64,000 nt of DNA from Serinicoccus chungangensis. GTDB lineage: Bacteria; Actinomycetota; Actinomycetes; Actinomycetales; Dermatophilaceae. The stretch spans positions 227,649-291,648 of the forward strand of contig NZ_LQBL01000032.1 of NCBI RefSeq assembly GCF_001483745.1, written 5' to 3'. Numbering within the stretch: position 1 is the stretch's first letter; each line of letters opens with the position of its first letter. The translations under genes were made by a program, and so were the position numbers. Below the pieces are notes generated by a model. That model was given only the letters and a program-made list of their open reading frames with translations. It had not been told where the DNA came from and did no database searches. Of this stretch, positions 52,848-61,137 are shown in pieces.

Positions 52848-54053
52848 GTGAACACCGCTCCCGACACCCCCCGGCCGCTGCTGGTCGATGCCGACGCGCT
52901 GGTGCCGGACCTGCTCGCGGACCTGCGTCGCCTCGTGGAGGTGGAGACCCCGTCCGCCGACCTCGCAGCGGTGGCCCGAGGCGCCGCCGAGGTGGCCGAT
53001 GTCGTCGAGGAGCGGCTCGGCCGTCGTCCGGAGACGATCGTCGAGCACGGGGTCACCCACCTCCGGCTGCAGCTCGGAGGTCCGACGCGGGTCCTGCTGC
53101 TGTGCCACCAGGACACCGTGTGGCCCGTCGGCACCCTGGAGCGACTCCCCTGGTCCCAGCGGGACGGGGTCGTCCGCGGCCCGGGGACCTTCGACATGCT
53201 GACCGGCCTGGTGATGGCGGTCCACGCCTGCGCGCTGCTGCAGGATCGCTCCGGCCCAGGGGCCCTGGACGGTGTCACCCTGCTGGTGACCGGCGACGAG
53301 GAGGTCGGCTCCACGCACTCGCGGGAGCTCATCCTGCAGACGGCGCAGGGGGCGGCTGGTGTCCTGGTCCTCGAGGCGTCCGCCGACGGCGGTGCGGTCA
53401 AGGTGGCCCGCAAGGGCGCCAGCCGCTACCGCCTCGAGCTGCAGGGGGTGGCCGCTCACGCCGGGCTGGACCCCGAGCGCGGGGTGAGCGCCCTGCTCGA
53501 GCTGGCGGCACAGCTGCCCCGGATCCTCGAGCTGGCGGACCCCGAGCAGGGCACCACCGTCACGCCCACCACGTTCGCGGGAGGGACGACCACCAACACG
53601 GTGCCGGCTACGGCGACCCTCGACATCGACGTGCGTGCCGCCTCGGCCGCCGAGCTGGAGCGCGTGCACGAGGGGCTGCATACGCTGCGCGCGACCCAGG
53701 AGGGAGCGCAGGTGCGCACGGTCGGGGAGATCAACCGCTACCCGATGGAGCGGCACCACAGCGCCGAGCTCTGGGGCCGCTACGCCGACGTCTGCGCCTC
53801 GCTGGGGCTGCCGGTCCCTGACGCCGCCGCGGTCGGCGGAGCCTCCGACGGCAACTTCACCGCGGCTGCCGGGATCCCGACGCTGGACGGCCTGGGAGCG
53901 GTCGGCGGCGGGGCCCACGCCGAGCACGAGCACGTCCTGGTCGACCAGATCGCGCCCCGGACCGCGGTCCTGGCCAGGCTCGTCGAGCAGCTGCGCGACG
54001 CGGCGCCCGCCCGGGGCGGGGCATCCGCGGCACCCGGACGGAGGGCGGACTGA
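52848..54053 (+). CDS. M20 family peptidase (glutamate carboxypeptidase/N-acyl-amino acid hydrolase type)
   Basis: A 401-residue di-zinc hydrolase. The metal-binding motif LLLCHQDTVWPVG (His87, Asp89) resembles that of carboxypeptidase G2. GPGTFDMLTG holds the bridging Asp116, and TGDEEVGS near 149-156 contains the catalytic and metal-binding Glu pair. A dimerisation domain lies at about residues 190-300. In the Geobacillus D-to-L amino acid pathway an M20 enzyme removes succinate from N-succinyl-L-amino acids, and this gene is in the matching position. The GTG at 52848 gives the normal N-terminus. Confidence 0.9.
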   Translation: MNTAPDTPRPLLVDADALVPDLLADLRRLVEVETPSADLAAVARGAAEVADVVEERLGRRPETIVEHGVTHLRLQLGGPTRVLLLCHQDTVWPVGTLERLPWSQRDGVVRGPGTFDMLTGLVMAVHACALLQDRSGPGALDGVTLLVTGDEEVGSTHSRELILQTAQGAAGVLVLEASADGGAVKVARKGASRYRLELQGVAAHAGLDPERGVSALLELAAQLPRILELADPEQGTTVTPTTFAGGTTTNTVPATATLDIDVRAASAAELERVHEGLHTLRATQEGAQVRTVGEINRYPMERHHSAELWGRYADVCASLGLPVPDAAAVGGASDGNFTAAAGIPTLDGLGAVGGGAHAEHEHVLVDQIAPRTAVLARLVEQLRDAAPARGGASAAPGRRAD

Positions 54054-54054
54054 G

Positions 54055-54900
54055 ATGGCCGGTCCCCACCCCACGGCGCCTCCGCCCTCGGTCGACGGGC
54101 GCCGTCCCGCGGGCGACCTCGCCCTCACGCTGGTCACCCGTCCCGAGGAGTGCGTCGAGGTGGCGCGGCTCTTCGACCGGATCTGGTCGGTCGAGGACGG
54201 CACCATCCTGGACCGCCACATGATGGTCGCCCTCATCCACAGCCAGAACTACGTGCTCCTGGCCAGCCTGGACGGCCGTCCCGTCGGCGCGGCCGTCGGC
54301 TTCTGCGGACCGCCCGGCCAGCCCTTCCACTCGCACATCGTGGGGGTCCGCCCCGAGGCGAGCGGCCACGGCATCGGTCGGGCCATCAAGGAGCACCAGC
54401 GCCGCTGGTGCCTGGACCGGGGGATCGCGACGATGGCGTGGACCTTCGACCCCCTGGTGGCCCGCAACGCCCACTTCAACATCCGCGTGCTCGGCGCCCT
54501 CCCCCGCCACTACCACGAGGAGTTCTACGGCCCGATGCGGGACACGGTCAACGCGGGACAGGCCTCCGACCGCATGGTGGTCCGCTGGGACCTGCCGACC
54601 GGGGCCCCCTCCGACCGCACCCGGGCCACGGGCGGCGCCCCTTCCTCGACCACCGCCCACGTCGCCCTGCCGAACCAGCACGACGAGCCGGGTGGGCTCG
54701 CGCTGGACGTCCCCCCGGGCACCACGGACGTGCTGGTCGGCCTCCCCCGGGACATCGAGGGGTTGCGCCGCGACGACCCGGAGCTGGCCCGGCGGTGGCG
54801 GCAGGAGACCCGGCTCGCCCTGGGGAGCCTGCTGGCGCAGGGCTGGCAGGTGCACGACTTCGACGACGACCGGCACTACATCCTGCGGAGGGAACCATGA
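54055..54900 (+). CDS. GNAT family acyltransferase (COG3375-like)
   Basis: A 281-residue acyltransferase of the GNAT superfamily. The acyl-CoA-binding motif A is VGVRPEASGHGIGRAIKEHQRRWCLDRGI near residues 97-125. It is followed by MAWTFDPLVARNAHFNIRVLG, a block typical of the group often encoded beside N-acylamino acid racemases. The C-terminal half is longer than the minimal GNAT fold. In the Geobacillus pathway this enzyme transfers a succinyl group to D-amino acids. It starts 1 bp after the M20 stop and its end overlaps the racemase gene by four bases. Confidence 0.88.
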   Translation: MAGPHPTAPPPSVDGRRPAGDLALTLVTRPEECVEVARLFDRIWSVEDGTILDRHMMVALIHSQNYVLLASLDGRPVGAAVGFCGPPGQPFHSHIVGVRPEASGHGIGRAIKEHQRRWCLDRGIATMAWTFDPLVARNAHFNIRVLGALPRHYHEEFYGPMRDTVNAGQASDRMVVRWDLPTGAPSDRTRATGGAPSSTTAHVALPNQHDEPGGLALDVPPGTTDVLVGLPRDIEGLRRDDPELARRWRQETRLALGSLLAQGWQVHDFDDDRHYILRREP

Positions 54901-56018
54901 GGCTCACCAGCCTGCGGCTGCACCTGATCGAGATGCCGTTGCGCTCCCCGTTCACCACCTCCTTCGCCACGACCACCGCGCGCAGCTGCTACCTCGTGGA
55001 GGCCCGGGCCACCACCTCCGACGGCCGCGAGGTGACCGGCTGGGGAGAGTGCGTGGCGATGGAGGCGCCCCTCTACTCCGCGGAGCACCTCTCGGGTGCG
55101 GTCGAGGTCACCCGCCGCTGGCTGGCCCCGTCGCTGTTCGCGGTCGAGGACCTGACCGCCGAGACCGTCGGGTGGCACCTGCGGCACGTCGTCGGGCACC
55201 CGATGGCCAAGGCCGCCCTGGAGATGGCGGTGCTCGACGCGCAGCTGCGCGCCCACGACCAGTCCTTCGCCGACTACCTGGGGGCGGTCCGGACGAGCGT
55301 GCCCAGCGGGGTCTCGGTCGGCATCCAGCCGTCGGCGCAGGAGACCGTCCGCGTCGTCGGGGAGTTCCTCGATCAGGGGTATGCCCGGATCAAGCTCAAG
55401 ATCCAGCCGGGCAGCGACCTGGTCCCGGTCCGGGCGGTCCGGGAGGCGTTCGGGGACGACCTGCTCTTCCAGGTGGACGCCAACGCCGCCTACACCCTGG
55501 CCGACGTCGGCCTGCTCCGCCGCCTCGACGACGCCGACCTGCTGCTCATCGAGCAGCCGCTCGGGGAGGCGGACCTGCGGCAGCACGCCGAGCTCGCGCG
55601 CCAGGTGCGCACCCCCGTCTGCCTGGACGAGTCCATCGTCTCGGCCGAGGCGGCCGCGGATGCCATCGCCCTCGGGGCGACGTCCGTCATCAACATCAAG
55701 CCGGGACGGGTGGGGGGCTACCTGGAGGCGCGCCGCATCCACGACCTGGCGCGGGCGCACGGCATACCCGTGTGGTGCGGGGGGATGCTCGAGACCGGGG
55801 TGGGCCGGGCGGCCAACGCGGCGCTCGCCGCGCTGCCGGGCTTCGTGCTGCCCGGGGACATCTCGGGCTCGGACCGCTTCTACGCCGAGGACGTCACGGA
55901 GCCGGTCGTCATGCGTGACGGTGCGGTCGACGTGCCGACCGGGCCGGGCTTCGGCGTCGAGGTGCGCCCTGACGCGCTGGAGCGGTTCAGCACCGCCACG
56001 CTGGAGCTCACGCCCTGA
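54897..56018 (+). CDS. N-acylamino acid racemase / o-succinylbenzoate synthase family enzyme
   Basis: A 373-residue enolase-superfamily enzyme of the MenC/NSAR group. The catalytic lysines are in RIKLKIQPG (Lys166 and Lys168) and NIKPGRVGG (Lys268). The metal ligands are Asp194 (FQVDANAAY), Glu219 (LIEQPL) and Asp244 (CLDESI). WCGGMLETGVGRAANAAL near 293-311 is typical of N-succinylamino acid racemases and bifunctional OSBS/NSAR enzymes. Coupling to an M20 hydrolase and a GNAT favours racemisation of N-acyl amino acids over menaquinone synthesis. The ATG at 54897 overlaps the GNAT stop. Confidence 0.9.
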   Translation: MRLTSLRLHLIEMPLRSPFTTSFATTTARSCYLVEARATTSDGREVTGWGECVAMEAPLYSAEHLSGAVEVTRRWLAPSLFAVEDLTAETVGWHLRHVVGHPMAKAALEMAVLDAQLRAHDQSFADYLGAVRTSVPSGVSVGIQPSAQETVRVVGEFLDQGYARIKLKIQPGSDLVPVRAVREAFGDDLLFQVDANAAYTLADVGLLRRLDDADLLLIEQPLGEADLRQHAELARQVRTPVCLDESIVSAEAAADAIALGATSVINIKPGRVGGYLEARRIHDLARAHGIPVWCGGMLETGVGRAANAALAALPGFVLPGDISGSDRFYAEDVTEPVVMRDGAVDVPTGPGFGVEVRPDALERFSTATLELTP

Positions 56019-56027
56019 GCCCCGCCG

Positions 56028-57695
56028 TCAGGACGGCGGCAGGAGCCGGAGGTGCAGCTGGGCGGCGAAGCGGGCTTCGGGGTCTGAGAGGTCCATCGCG
56101 CTGATGCTCTCGATGCGCCGCAACCGGTACCGCAGCGTGTTGGGGTGGACGTGCAGCGCGCCGGCGGCGGCCGCCACGTCGCCGTGCGCGTCGAGCCAGG
56201 CCCGCAACGTGTCCACGAACGCCGTCTGCTGCGCCCGGTCGTGCTCGACCAGGTGGGAGACCGGCCCGCTCGGCCGCTCGTCGTCGGAGAGCAGGCGGTC
56301 GCGCAGCTCCAGCAGGAAGGACTGGATCTGCACGTCACGGTAGGCGGCCACGGCGCCTCCCGACCCCTCGACCGAGCCGGTCCTGCCCTCCATGAGGACA
56401 CGGAGGGCTCGGTCGGCACCGCGACGGGCCGCCGCCAGGGCGTCGACGTCGGTAGCCAGCGGACCGATGCCCACCCGGGAGGACAGCCCCGGTCCCGTAC
56501 GCGTGACGAAGTCCCGGGCGATGCGCTGCGCGGACACCAGGCCGTCGGTGACGGGGATCAGCCCGTAGGTGACCTCTCCGAGCAGGGCCGTCGCGGCCTT
56601 GGGGTGGAGCGAGGTCAGGTGCAGGGCGAGCGCGTCGCTGAGCCGCTCCCGCTCGACCGCGTCGTGGCCGAGCGCCCCGAGGTCGTCCCCGCCCGCCGTC
56701 GACCCGCCGGAGGGTGCACCGACCTGCATCGCCAGGACGGCCACGGTCAGCCCGGCCAGGCCCAGCCGCGTCACGGCGTGCCGTGCGCGCACCCCTCCCT
56801 CGAGGGCGGTGCCGAGGAGGTCGGCGCGCAGCCGTCGTGAGGCGTCGGCGCCCGCGCGGATCCGCAGCAGGTGCAGCGCCACCAGCTTCGCCGACTCCGT
56901 CAGCGCCGCGGCCCGCTCCTCGTCGAGCTCCTCGTCGACCGCGACCCAGATGGACCCCAGCACCTCGGTCCCGGCACGGACGGCCATCGCGACCCGGAGC
57001 TTGCTGACGGCGTCCTCGCCCTGGAGGCGGATGCTGACCGGCCGGTCCGCGGCATACAGGGCGGAGAAGAACCCCTGGTCGTCCAGGAGCCGGGCGTAGC
57101 GCTCAGGCACCTGCCGCTCCAGGATCGTCTCGATGCGCGAGGGGTCGGCCTCGTCCTGGCGCCCGGAGAAGGCCAGCACGCGCGAGCTGCGGTCCTCGAT
57201 GGTGACCGGGGCGTCGACGAGGCTGCCGATCGCGTTGGCGAGCCCGAAGAGGTCGCCCGAGGGCAGACCTCCCATGGTCTCGTCGTCGGCGCCGCCGACG
57301 TCGCCCTCGGCCAGCAGCGAGCGCAGCATGGCGGTGAGCTGCGCCCACGAGGCACCGCGGGTGAGGCCGGCCACGGTCATCCCGTGCCTCCGGCAGATCG
57401 CGGTCAGAGCGGCACCCGCCTCGACCGGCTCCCGCACGATGAGCAGCGAGGCGCCCCTCGCCCCGGCGCGAGCCGCCAGCTCCGCGACCGGCTCCGCGCC
57501 GCTCACCCCCACACCGAGGACGACCGGCGAGGCCGGGTCGTGCTGGTCGTCGAGCGGGTCGTGGATGACCACGCCCTCCACGGCGCGGCCCGGGTTCCCG
57601 AGGACGAGCGGGCGCAGGAAGGTGCTGCCCAGGTCGTCGAGGACCCGACCCACCGTCGCTGAGGGCCGCGGGCTGCTCGGCCGGGCGGAGTTCAT
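56028..57695 (-). CDS. PucR family transcriptional regulator
   Basis: A 555-residue regulator. The N-terminal third (residues 10-140) is a PucR-like ligand domain, the middle (about 150-300) contains a GAF-like region, and the C-terminus carries the PucR helix-turn-helix: GDVAAAAGALHVHPNTLRYRLRRIESISA near 505-530. Members control purine, amino acid or polyamine catabolism. It is convergent with the racemase gene (10 bp between the stops) and is the only regulator next to the peptide block, so it is the best candidate for its control. The effector is unknown. Confidence 0.88.
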   Translation of the reverse strand: MNSARPSSPRPSATVGRVLDDLGSTFLRPLVLGNPGRAVEGVVIHDPLDDQHDPASPVVLGVGVSGAEPVAELAARAGARGASLLIVREPVEAGAALTAICRRHGMTVAGLTRGASWAQLTAMLRSLLAEGDVGGADDETMGGLPSGDLFGLANAIGSLVDAPVTIEDRSSRVLAFSGRQDEADPSRIETILERQVPERYARLLDDQGFFSALYAADRPVSIRLQGEDAVSKLRVAMAVRAGTEVLGSIWVAVDEELDEERAAALTESAKLVALHLLRIRAGADASRRLRADLLGTALEGGVRARHAVTRLGLAGLTVAVLAMQVGAPSGGSTAGGDDLGALGHDAVERERLSDALALHLTSLHPKAATALLGEVTYGLIPVTDGLVSAQRIARDFVTRTGPGLSSRVGIGPLATDVDALAAARRGADRALRVLMEGRTGSVEGSGGAVAAYRDVQIQSFLLELRDRLLSDDERPSGPVSHLVEHDRAQQTAFVDTLRAWLDAHGDVAAAAGALHVHPNTLRYRLRRIESISAMDLSDPEARFAAQLHLRLLPPS

Positions 57696-57794
57696 CCGGT
57701 CAGTCTCTCAACCCACCGTCGACCCGGGACGTCGACCCGCCCGGCGGCGCGGGCGGCCTCCTCCCCCGCCTGGTTTAGGCGAGACGTGGCGCCG

Positions 57795-58154
57795 CTAGAC
57801 CTCGAGCGCGCGACGGGCGAGCGCCAGCCGGTCGGGCACGAGGGTGAACCACGCCCACTGGCCACGCCGGTCACGGGAGAGCAGACCCGCCTCGACCAGC
57901 ACCTTGAGGTGGTGGCTCACGGTGGGCTGGCTGACGCCGAGCGGGACGGGCAGGTCGCAGGCGCATATCTCCTGCCCCGGCGAGCAGCGCACGATGCCGA
58001 GGATCTGCAGACGGACCGGGTCCGCCACGGCCTTGAGCAGACGGGCCACCAGCACGGCGTCCTCGCGCGTCATCGGCGAGCTGCCCTCGGTGGCGCAGCA
58101 GCGGTCCACCGCCTGGGCGAGCTGGGCACGTCCGTCGGGTGCTGGTGCGGTCAT
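57795..58154 (-). CDS. arsR: ArsR family metalloregulator
   Basis: A 119-residue dimeric winged-helix repressor. The DNA-recognition helix is VSQPTVSHHLKVLVEAGLL near residues 74-92. Cys64 and Cys66 in EICACDL occupy the position of the classic ELCVCDL arsenite-binding loop, and a further Cys19-Cys20 pair lies at the N-terminus, so As(III) could bind more than one site. The ATG at 58154 is preferred; a GTG one codon upstream is possible. It is divergent from the arsI gene, with two operator-like repeats between the starts. Confidence 0.93.
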   Translation of the reverse strand: MTAPAPDGRAQLAQAVDRCCATEGSSPMTREDAVLVARLLKAVADPVRLQILGIVRCSPGQEICACDLPVPLGVSQPTVSHHLKVLVEAGLLSRDRRGQWAWFTLVPDRLALARRALEV

Positions 58155-58163
58155 CACCCCCTC

Positions 58164-58183
58164 ATATTGACATAGATCGATAT
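58164..58183. promoter_or_regulatory. Imperfect ArsR operator
   Basis: ATATTGACATAGATCGATAT is an inverted repeat with one or two mismatches between its arms, 10 bp upstream of the arsR start. It contains a TTGACA on the plus strand that could be a -35 box for arsI. The site would let ArsR control its own gene as well. Confidence 0.65.
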
Positions 58184-58200
58184 GAGGTGTCAGGATCCGC

Positions 58201-58220
58201 ATATCGACATCCGTCGATAT
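58201..58220. promoter_or_regulatory. Perfect ArsR operator
   Basis: ATATCGACATCCGTCGATAT has perfect 8-bp arms (ATATCGAC/GTCGATAT) with a 4-bp spacer, 20 bp before the arsI start codon. The ATA-n-TAT form is typical of ArsR/SmtB operators and stands out in this GC-rich region. Confidence 0.75.
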
Positions 58221-58240
58221 TGTGGTCAGAAGGGAACCCC

Positions 58241-58708
58241 ATGAGCCGCGTGCAGCTCGCCCTCGACGTCGTGGACCTCGACGCGTCCGTCGAGTTCTAC
58301 TCCACCCTCTTCGGCGTCGGGCCGCACAAGCGCCGCCCGGGCTACGCGAACTTCGCGATCAGCGAGCCACCGCTCAAGCTCGTGCTCATCCAGACCGACG
58401 TCGCCACCCGCGGCACCGGAGCCAAGGGCGCACTGAACCACCTCGGCGTCGAGGTCGACAGCGTGGAGGAGGTGGCAGGGGCCCGCACCAGGCTGAGCGA
58501 CAGCGGCCTGGCCACCTTCGACGAGAGCGACACGACCTGCTGCTACGCCCTGCAGGACAAGGTGTGGGTCCATGACCCCGCCGGGGCGCCGTGGGAGGTC
58601 TACGTCGTCAAGGACGAGAACCCGGCGGACGCCCGGCCGGCGACGGCCTCTCTCCCGGTCCTGGAGTCCTCCCCGGCGTGCTGCACGCCTGCGGGGGGCC
58701 ACGGGTGA
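58241..58708 (+). CDS. arsI: ArsI/CadI family vicinal-oxygen-chelate (glyoxalase fold) protein
   Basis: A 155-residue protein of the VOC fold closely resembling CadI of mycobacteria and ArsI carbon-arsenic lyases. Candidate Fe(II) ligands are Gln5 (VQLALDV), His67 (NHLGVEV) and Glu119 (PWEVY). The adjacent pair Cys100-Cys101 (TTCCYAL) would bind trivalent organoarsenicals, and a second Cys-Cys pair is at 147-148. ArsI enzymes demethylate methylarsenite with oxygen; CadI is induced by cadmium. Which applies here cannot be decided from sequence. The ATG at 58241 follows an AGGGAA sequence. Confidence 0.88.
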   Translation: MSRVQLALDVVDLDASVEFYSTLFGVGPHKRRPGYANFAISEPPLKLVLIQTDVATRGTGAKGALNHLGVEVDSVEEVAGARTRLSDSGLATFDESDTTCCYALQDKVWVHDPAGAPWEVYVVKDENPADARPATASLPVLESSPACCTPAGGHG

Positions 58709-59796
58709 CGACCGTCCAGGACGCCCCGGAGCAGGTGGCCGGCCGGCTCTCCCCCCTCGACCGCTTCCTGCCCGTGTGGATCGGGGTCGCGATGATCCTC
58801 GGTCTGGCTCTCGGCCGCACGGTGCCGGGCCTGGGCGCCGCACTCGACGCGGTGCAGCTGCACGGCATCTCGCTGCCCATCGCCATCGGCCTGCTGGTCA
58901 TGATGTACCCGCCGCTGGCCAAGGTGCGCTACGACCGTCTCGGCGCCGTGACCTCCGACCGCCGGCTCATGGCCGGCTCGCTGGTCCTCAACTGGGTGCT
59001 CGGCCCCGCGCTGATGTTCGCCCTCGCGTGGCTGATGCTGCCCGACCTGCCGGAGTACCGCACCGGCCTCATCATCGTCGGTCTCGCCCGGTGCATCGCG
59101 ATGGTCATCATCTGGAACGACCTGGCCTGCGGCGACCGGGAGGCCGCCGCCCTGCTCGTCGCGCTGAACTCGCTGTTCCAGATCATCGCGTTCGCCGGGC
59201 TCGGATGGTTCTACCTGACCGTCCTGCCGGGCTGGCTCGGCCTCGAGCAGAGCGCCCTGGACGTCTCCTTCACCCAGATCGCCGTCTCCGTGCTGGTCTT
59301 CCTCGGCGTCCCGCTGCTCGCCGGCTACCTCTCCCGCACCCTGGGCGAGCGGACGAAGGGCCGGGCGTGGTACGAGGGCACCTTCCTGCCGCGCATCTCC
59401 CCGTTCGCCCTGCTCGGTCTGCTGTTCACCATCGTGCTGCTCTTCGCGCTGCAGGGCGAGCGCATCACGAGCCAGCCCCTGGACGTCGCCCGGATCGCCC
59501 TGCCCCTCCTGGCATACTTCACCATCATGTGGGGCGGCGGTTACGCCCTCGGGAGCGCGCTGGGCCTCGGCTACGAGCGCACCACCACGCTGGCGTTCAC
59601 CGCCGCGGGCAACAACTTCGAGCTCGCCATCGCCGTCGCCATCGCCACGTTCGGGGTCACCTCGGGCCAGGCGCTGGCCGGTGTGGTCGGGCCCCTCATC
59701 GAGGTCCCCGTCCTCGTGGCCCTCGTCTACGTATCCCTGGCCCTGCGACGCCGCTCCGGCGTCGGGGGCGCGACCTCCTCCCAGGAGAGACCGTGA
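58705..59796 (+). CDS. acr3: Arsenite efflux transporter of the ACR3 family
   Basis: A 363-residue membrane carrier that exports arsenite. About ten hydrophobic segments are visible, from WIGVAMILGLALG at residue 24 onward. The family's essential Cys is in GLARCIAMVIIWNDLACGD near residue 130, and GNNFELAIAVAIATFG near 295 carries the second conserved region. The GTG at 58705 overlaps the arsI stop by four bases (GTGA), and its own end overlaps the next gene in the same way. Confidence 0.94.
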   Translation: MTTVQDAPEQVAGRLSPLDRFLPVWIGVAMILGLALGRTVPGLGAALDAVQLHGISLPIAIGLLVMMYPPLAKVRYDRLGAVTSDRRLMAGSLVLNWVLGPALMFALAWLMLPDLPEYRTGLIIVGLARCIAMVIIWNDLACGDREAAALLVALNSLFQIIAFAGLGWFYLTVLPGWLGLEQSALDVSFTQIAVSVLVFLGVPLLAGYLSRTLGERTKGRAWYEGTFLPRISPFALLGLLFTIVLLFALQGERITSQPLDVARIALPLLAYFTIMWGGGYALGSALGLGYERTTTLAFTAAGNNFELAIAVAIATFGVTSGQALAGVVGPLIEVPVLVALVYVSLALRRRSGVGGATSSQERP

Positions 59797-60410
59797 CCAC
59801 CTCCCGCCCCGACACCTACACCGCCATCGTCGACGACCTGACCTACACCTACGAGGGGATCTTCCCCCGCGAGTCGGTCCAGCTCGCGGTGGAGCAGGCC
59901 TGGCAGCGGCTCGACGCCGTCTCCACCATCCACACCTACCTGCCGGTGCTCGTCGCCAAGGACGCGCGCGAGCGGCTGAGCGCCGCGGCGCAGGCCGAGG
60001 GCCGCATCACCAAGAAGGTCCCCGAGCTGCTCTTCGTGTGCGTGCACAACGCCGGACGCTCGCAGATGGCCGCCGCCCTGGCCGAACACCTCTCCGGCGG
60101 GCGGGTGCACGTGCGCTCGGCCGGCTCCCGACCCTCCCAGGAGATCAACCCCCTGGTCGTCGAGGCCCTGGCCGAACGCGGGATCTCGCTCACCGAGGCA
60201 TACCCGAAGCCGCTGACCGACTCGGTGACCCGCGCGGCCGACGTCATCGTCACCATGGGCTGCGGCGACGCCTGCCCGATCTACCCGGGGCGCCGCTACG
60301 AGGACTGGGCCGTCGCGGACCCCGAAGGCGCCGACCTCGACACGGTGCGTGACATCCGGGACGACCTGCAGGCCCGGGTCACCGCCCTGCTGCGCGAAGT
60401 CCTCGACTGA
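59793..60410 (+). CDS. arsC: Arsenate reductase (LMW-PTP fold) with N-terminal helical domain
   Basis: A 205-residue protein. Residues 1-75 form a helical domain (three-helix bundle, TYTYEGIFPRESVQLAVEQA and following), as in actinobacterial arsenate reductases that use this region to dimerise. Residues 80-205 are the catalytic low-molecular-weight phosphatase fold with P-loop FVCVHNAGRSQMAAAL and the later MGCGDACPIYPG, a second Cys pair. The GTG at 59793 overlaps the acr3 stop. It is likely mycothiol/mycoredoxin-dependent by family. Confidence 0.9.
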   Translation: MTTSRPDTYTAIVDDLTYTYEGIFPRESVQLAVEQAWQRLDAVSTIHTYLPVLVAKDARERLSAAAQAEGRITKKVPELLFVCVHNAGRSQMAAALAEHLSGGRVHVRSAGSRPSQEINPLVVEALAERGISLTEAYPKPLTDSVTRAADVIVTMGCGDACPIYPGRRYEDWAVADPEGADLDTVRDIRDDLQARVTALLREVLD

Positions 60411-60442
60411 CCCCCGACACCCACGCCCTCCGAGGAGCACTC

Positions 60443-60871
60443 ATGAGCAGCAGTCACCGACCCTCAGTCCTGTTCGTCTGCGTGCACAACGCCGGGCGCT
60501 CCCAGATGGCGCAGGCGTGGCTGACGCACCTCGCCGGCGACACCGTCGAGGTCCGGTCCGCCGGGTCCGCCCCCGCGGACTCCGTCAACCCCGCCGCGGT
60601 CGAGGCCATGCGTGAGGTGGGCATCGACATCAGCCGCGCGAGCCCCACGGTCCTCACCACCGAGTCCGTGCAGCTCTCCGACGTCGTCATCACGATGGGC
60701 TGCGGCGACGCCTGCCCCATCTTCCCCGGCAAGCGCTACGAGGACTGGCCCCTGAACGACCCGGCCGGCCAGGGCGTCGCGGCCGTGCGCCCCATCCGGG
60801 ACGCCATCCGGGAGCGGGTCGTCGACCTGCTCGAGTCGCTGGACCTGCCCGTCGCGGCGGACGGTGGGTAG
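60443..60871 (+). CDS. arsC: Arsenate reductase (LMW-PTP fold)
   Basis: A 142-residue arsenate reductase, a second copy without the helical N-terminal domain. The P-loop is FVCVHNAGRSQMA with Cys13 and Arg19. MGCGDACPIFPG near residue 90-101 gives the other redox cysteines, and YEDWPLNDPAGQ follows. It is separated by 32 bp from the fused copy, the only non-overlapping junction of the ars operon. Its sequence is close to the catalytic half of its neighbour, so the two probably arose by duplication. Confidence 0.93.
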   Translation: MSSSHRPSVLFVCVHNAGRSQMAQAWLTHLAGDTVEVRSAGSAPADSVNPAAVEAMREVGIDISRASPTVLTTESVQLSDVVITMGCGDACPIFPGKRYEDWPLNDPAGQGVAAVRPIRDAIRERVVDLLESLDLPVAADGG

Positions 60872-60892
60872 GCCACCCACCCGATGATGCCC

Positions 60893-60933
60893 GTGTGCGC
60901 AGTCATGGTCCCCAGAGGGCCACGGACGCACAC
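60893..60933 (+). terminator. Hairpin after the ars operon
   Basis: GTGTGCG at 60893 pairs with CGCACAC ending at 60933, and GTC/GAC plus GG-CCC/GGGCC pair inside, with a CAGA loop, making a long imperfect stem. It starts 21 bp after the second arsC stop and has no T-run. It probably ends ars transcription. Confidence 0.55.
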
Positions 60934-61065
60934 AGTCGGTCGCCCACGGCGCCGTCGAGGCACATAGGCCACGCACAGAAACACCTCAGGGCAGGCATAC
61001 CCCGGTCTTCCAGAGTGATGGTGACCGCCCGGCACACCGGGCCCACCACCGGAGGCCAGCACGAA

Positions 61066-61102
61066 GCCCCCAGATCCGCGTCCTCATGCGGAATCTGGGG
61101 GC
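61066..61102. other. Strong hairpin in the gap before the hepT-mntA pair
   Basis: GCCCCCAGATCCGC pairs with GCGGAATCTGGGGGC around an 8-base loop, with a single bulged base. It lies in the 392 bp stretch between arsC and hepT, which holds no protein gene that I can support. It may be a terminator or part of an integration site; no T-run follows. Confidence 0.6.
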
Positions 61103-61137
61103 TGAGGTGCGACAAACCGCACAGCGTGAGACACGTG

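Noticed and set aside
54897-56018. MenC of menaquinone biosynthesis
   Set aside because: The fold and motifs allow it, but no other men gene is near and the gene is coupled to GNAT and M20 genes, which fits an N-acylamino acid racemase better.
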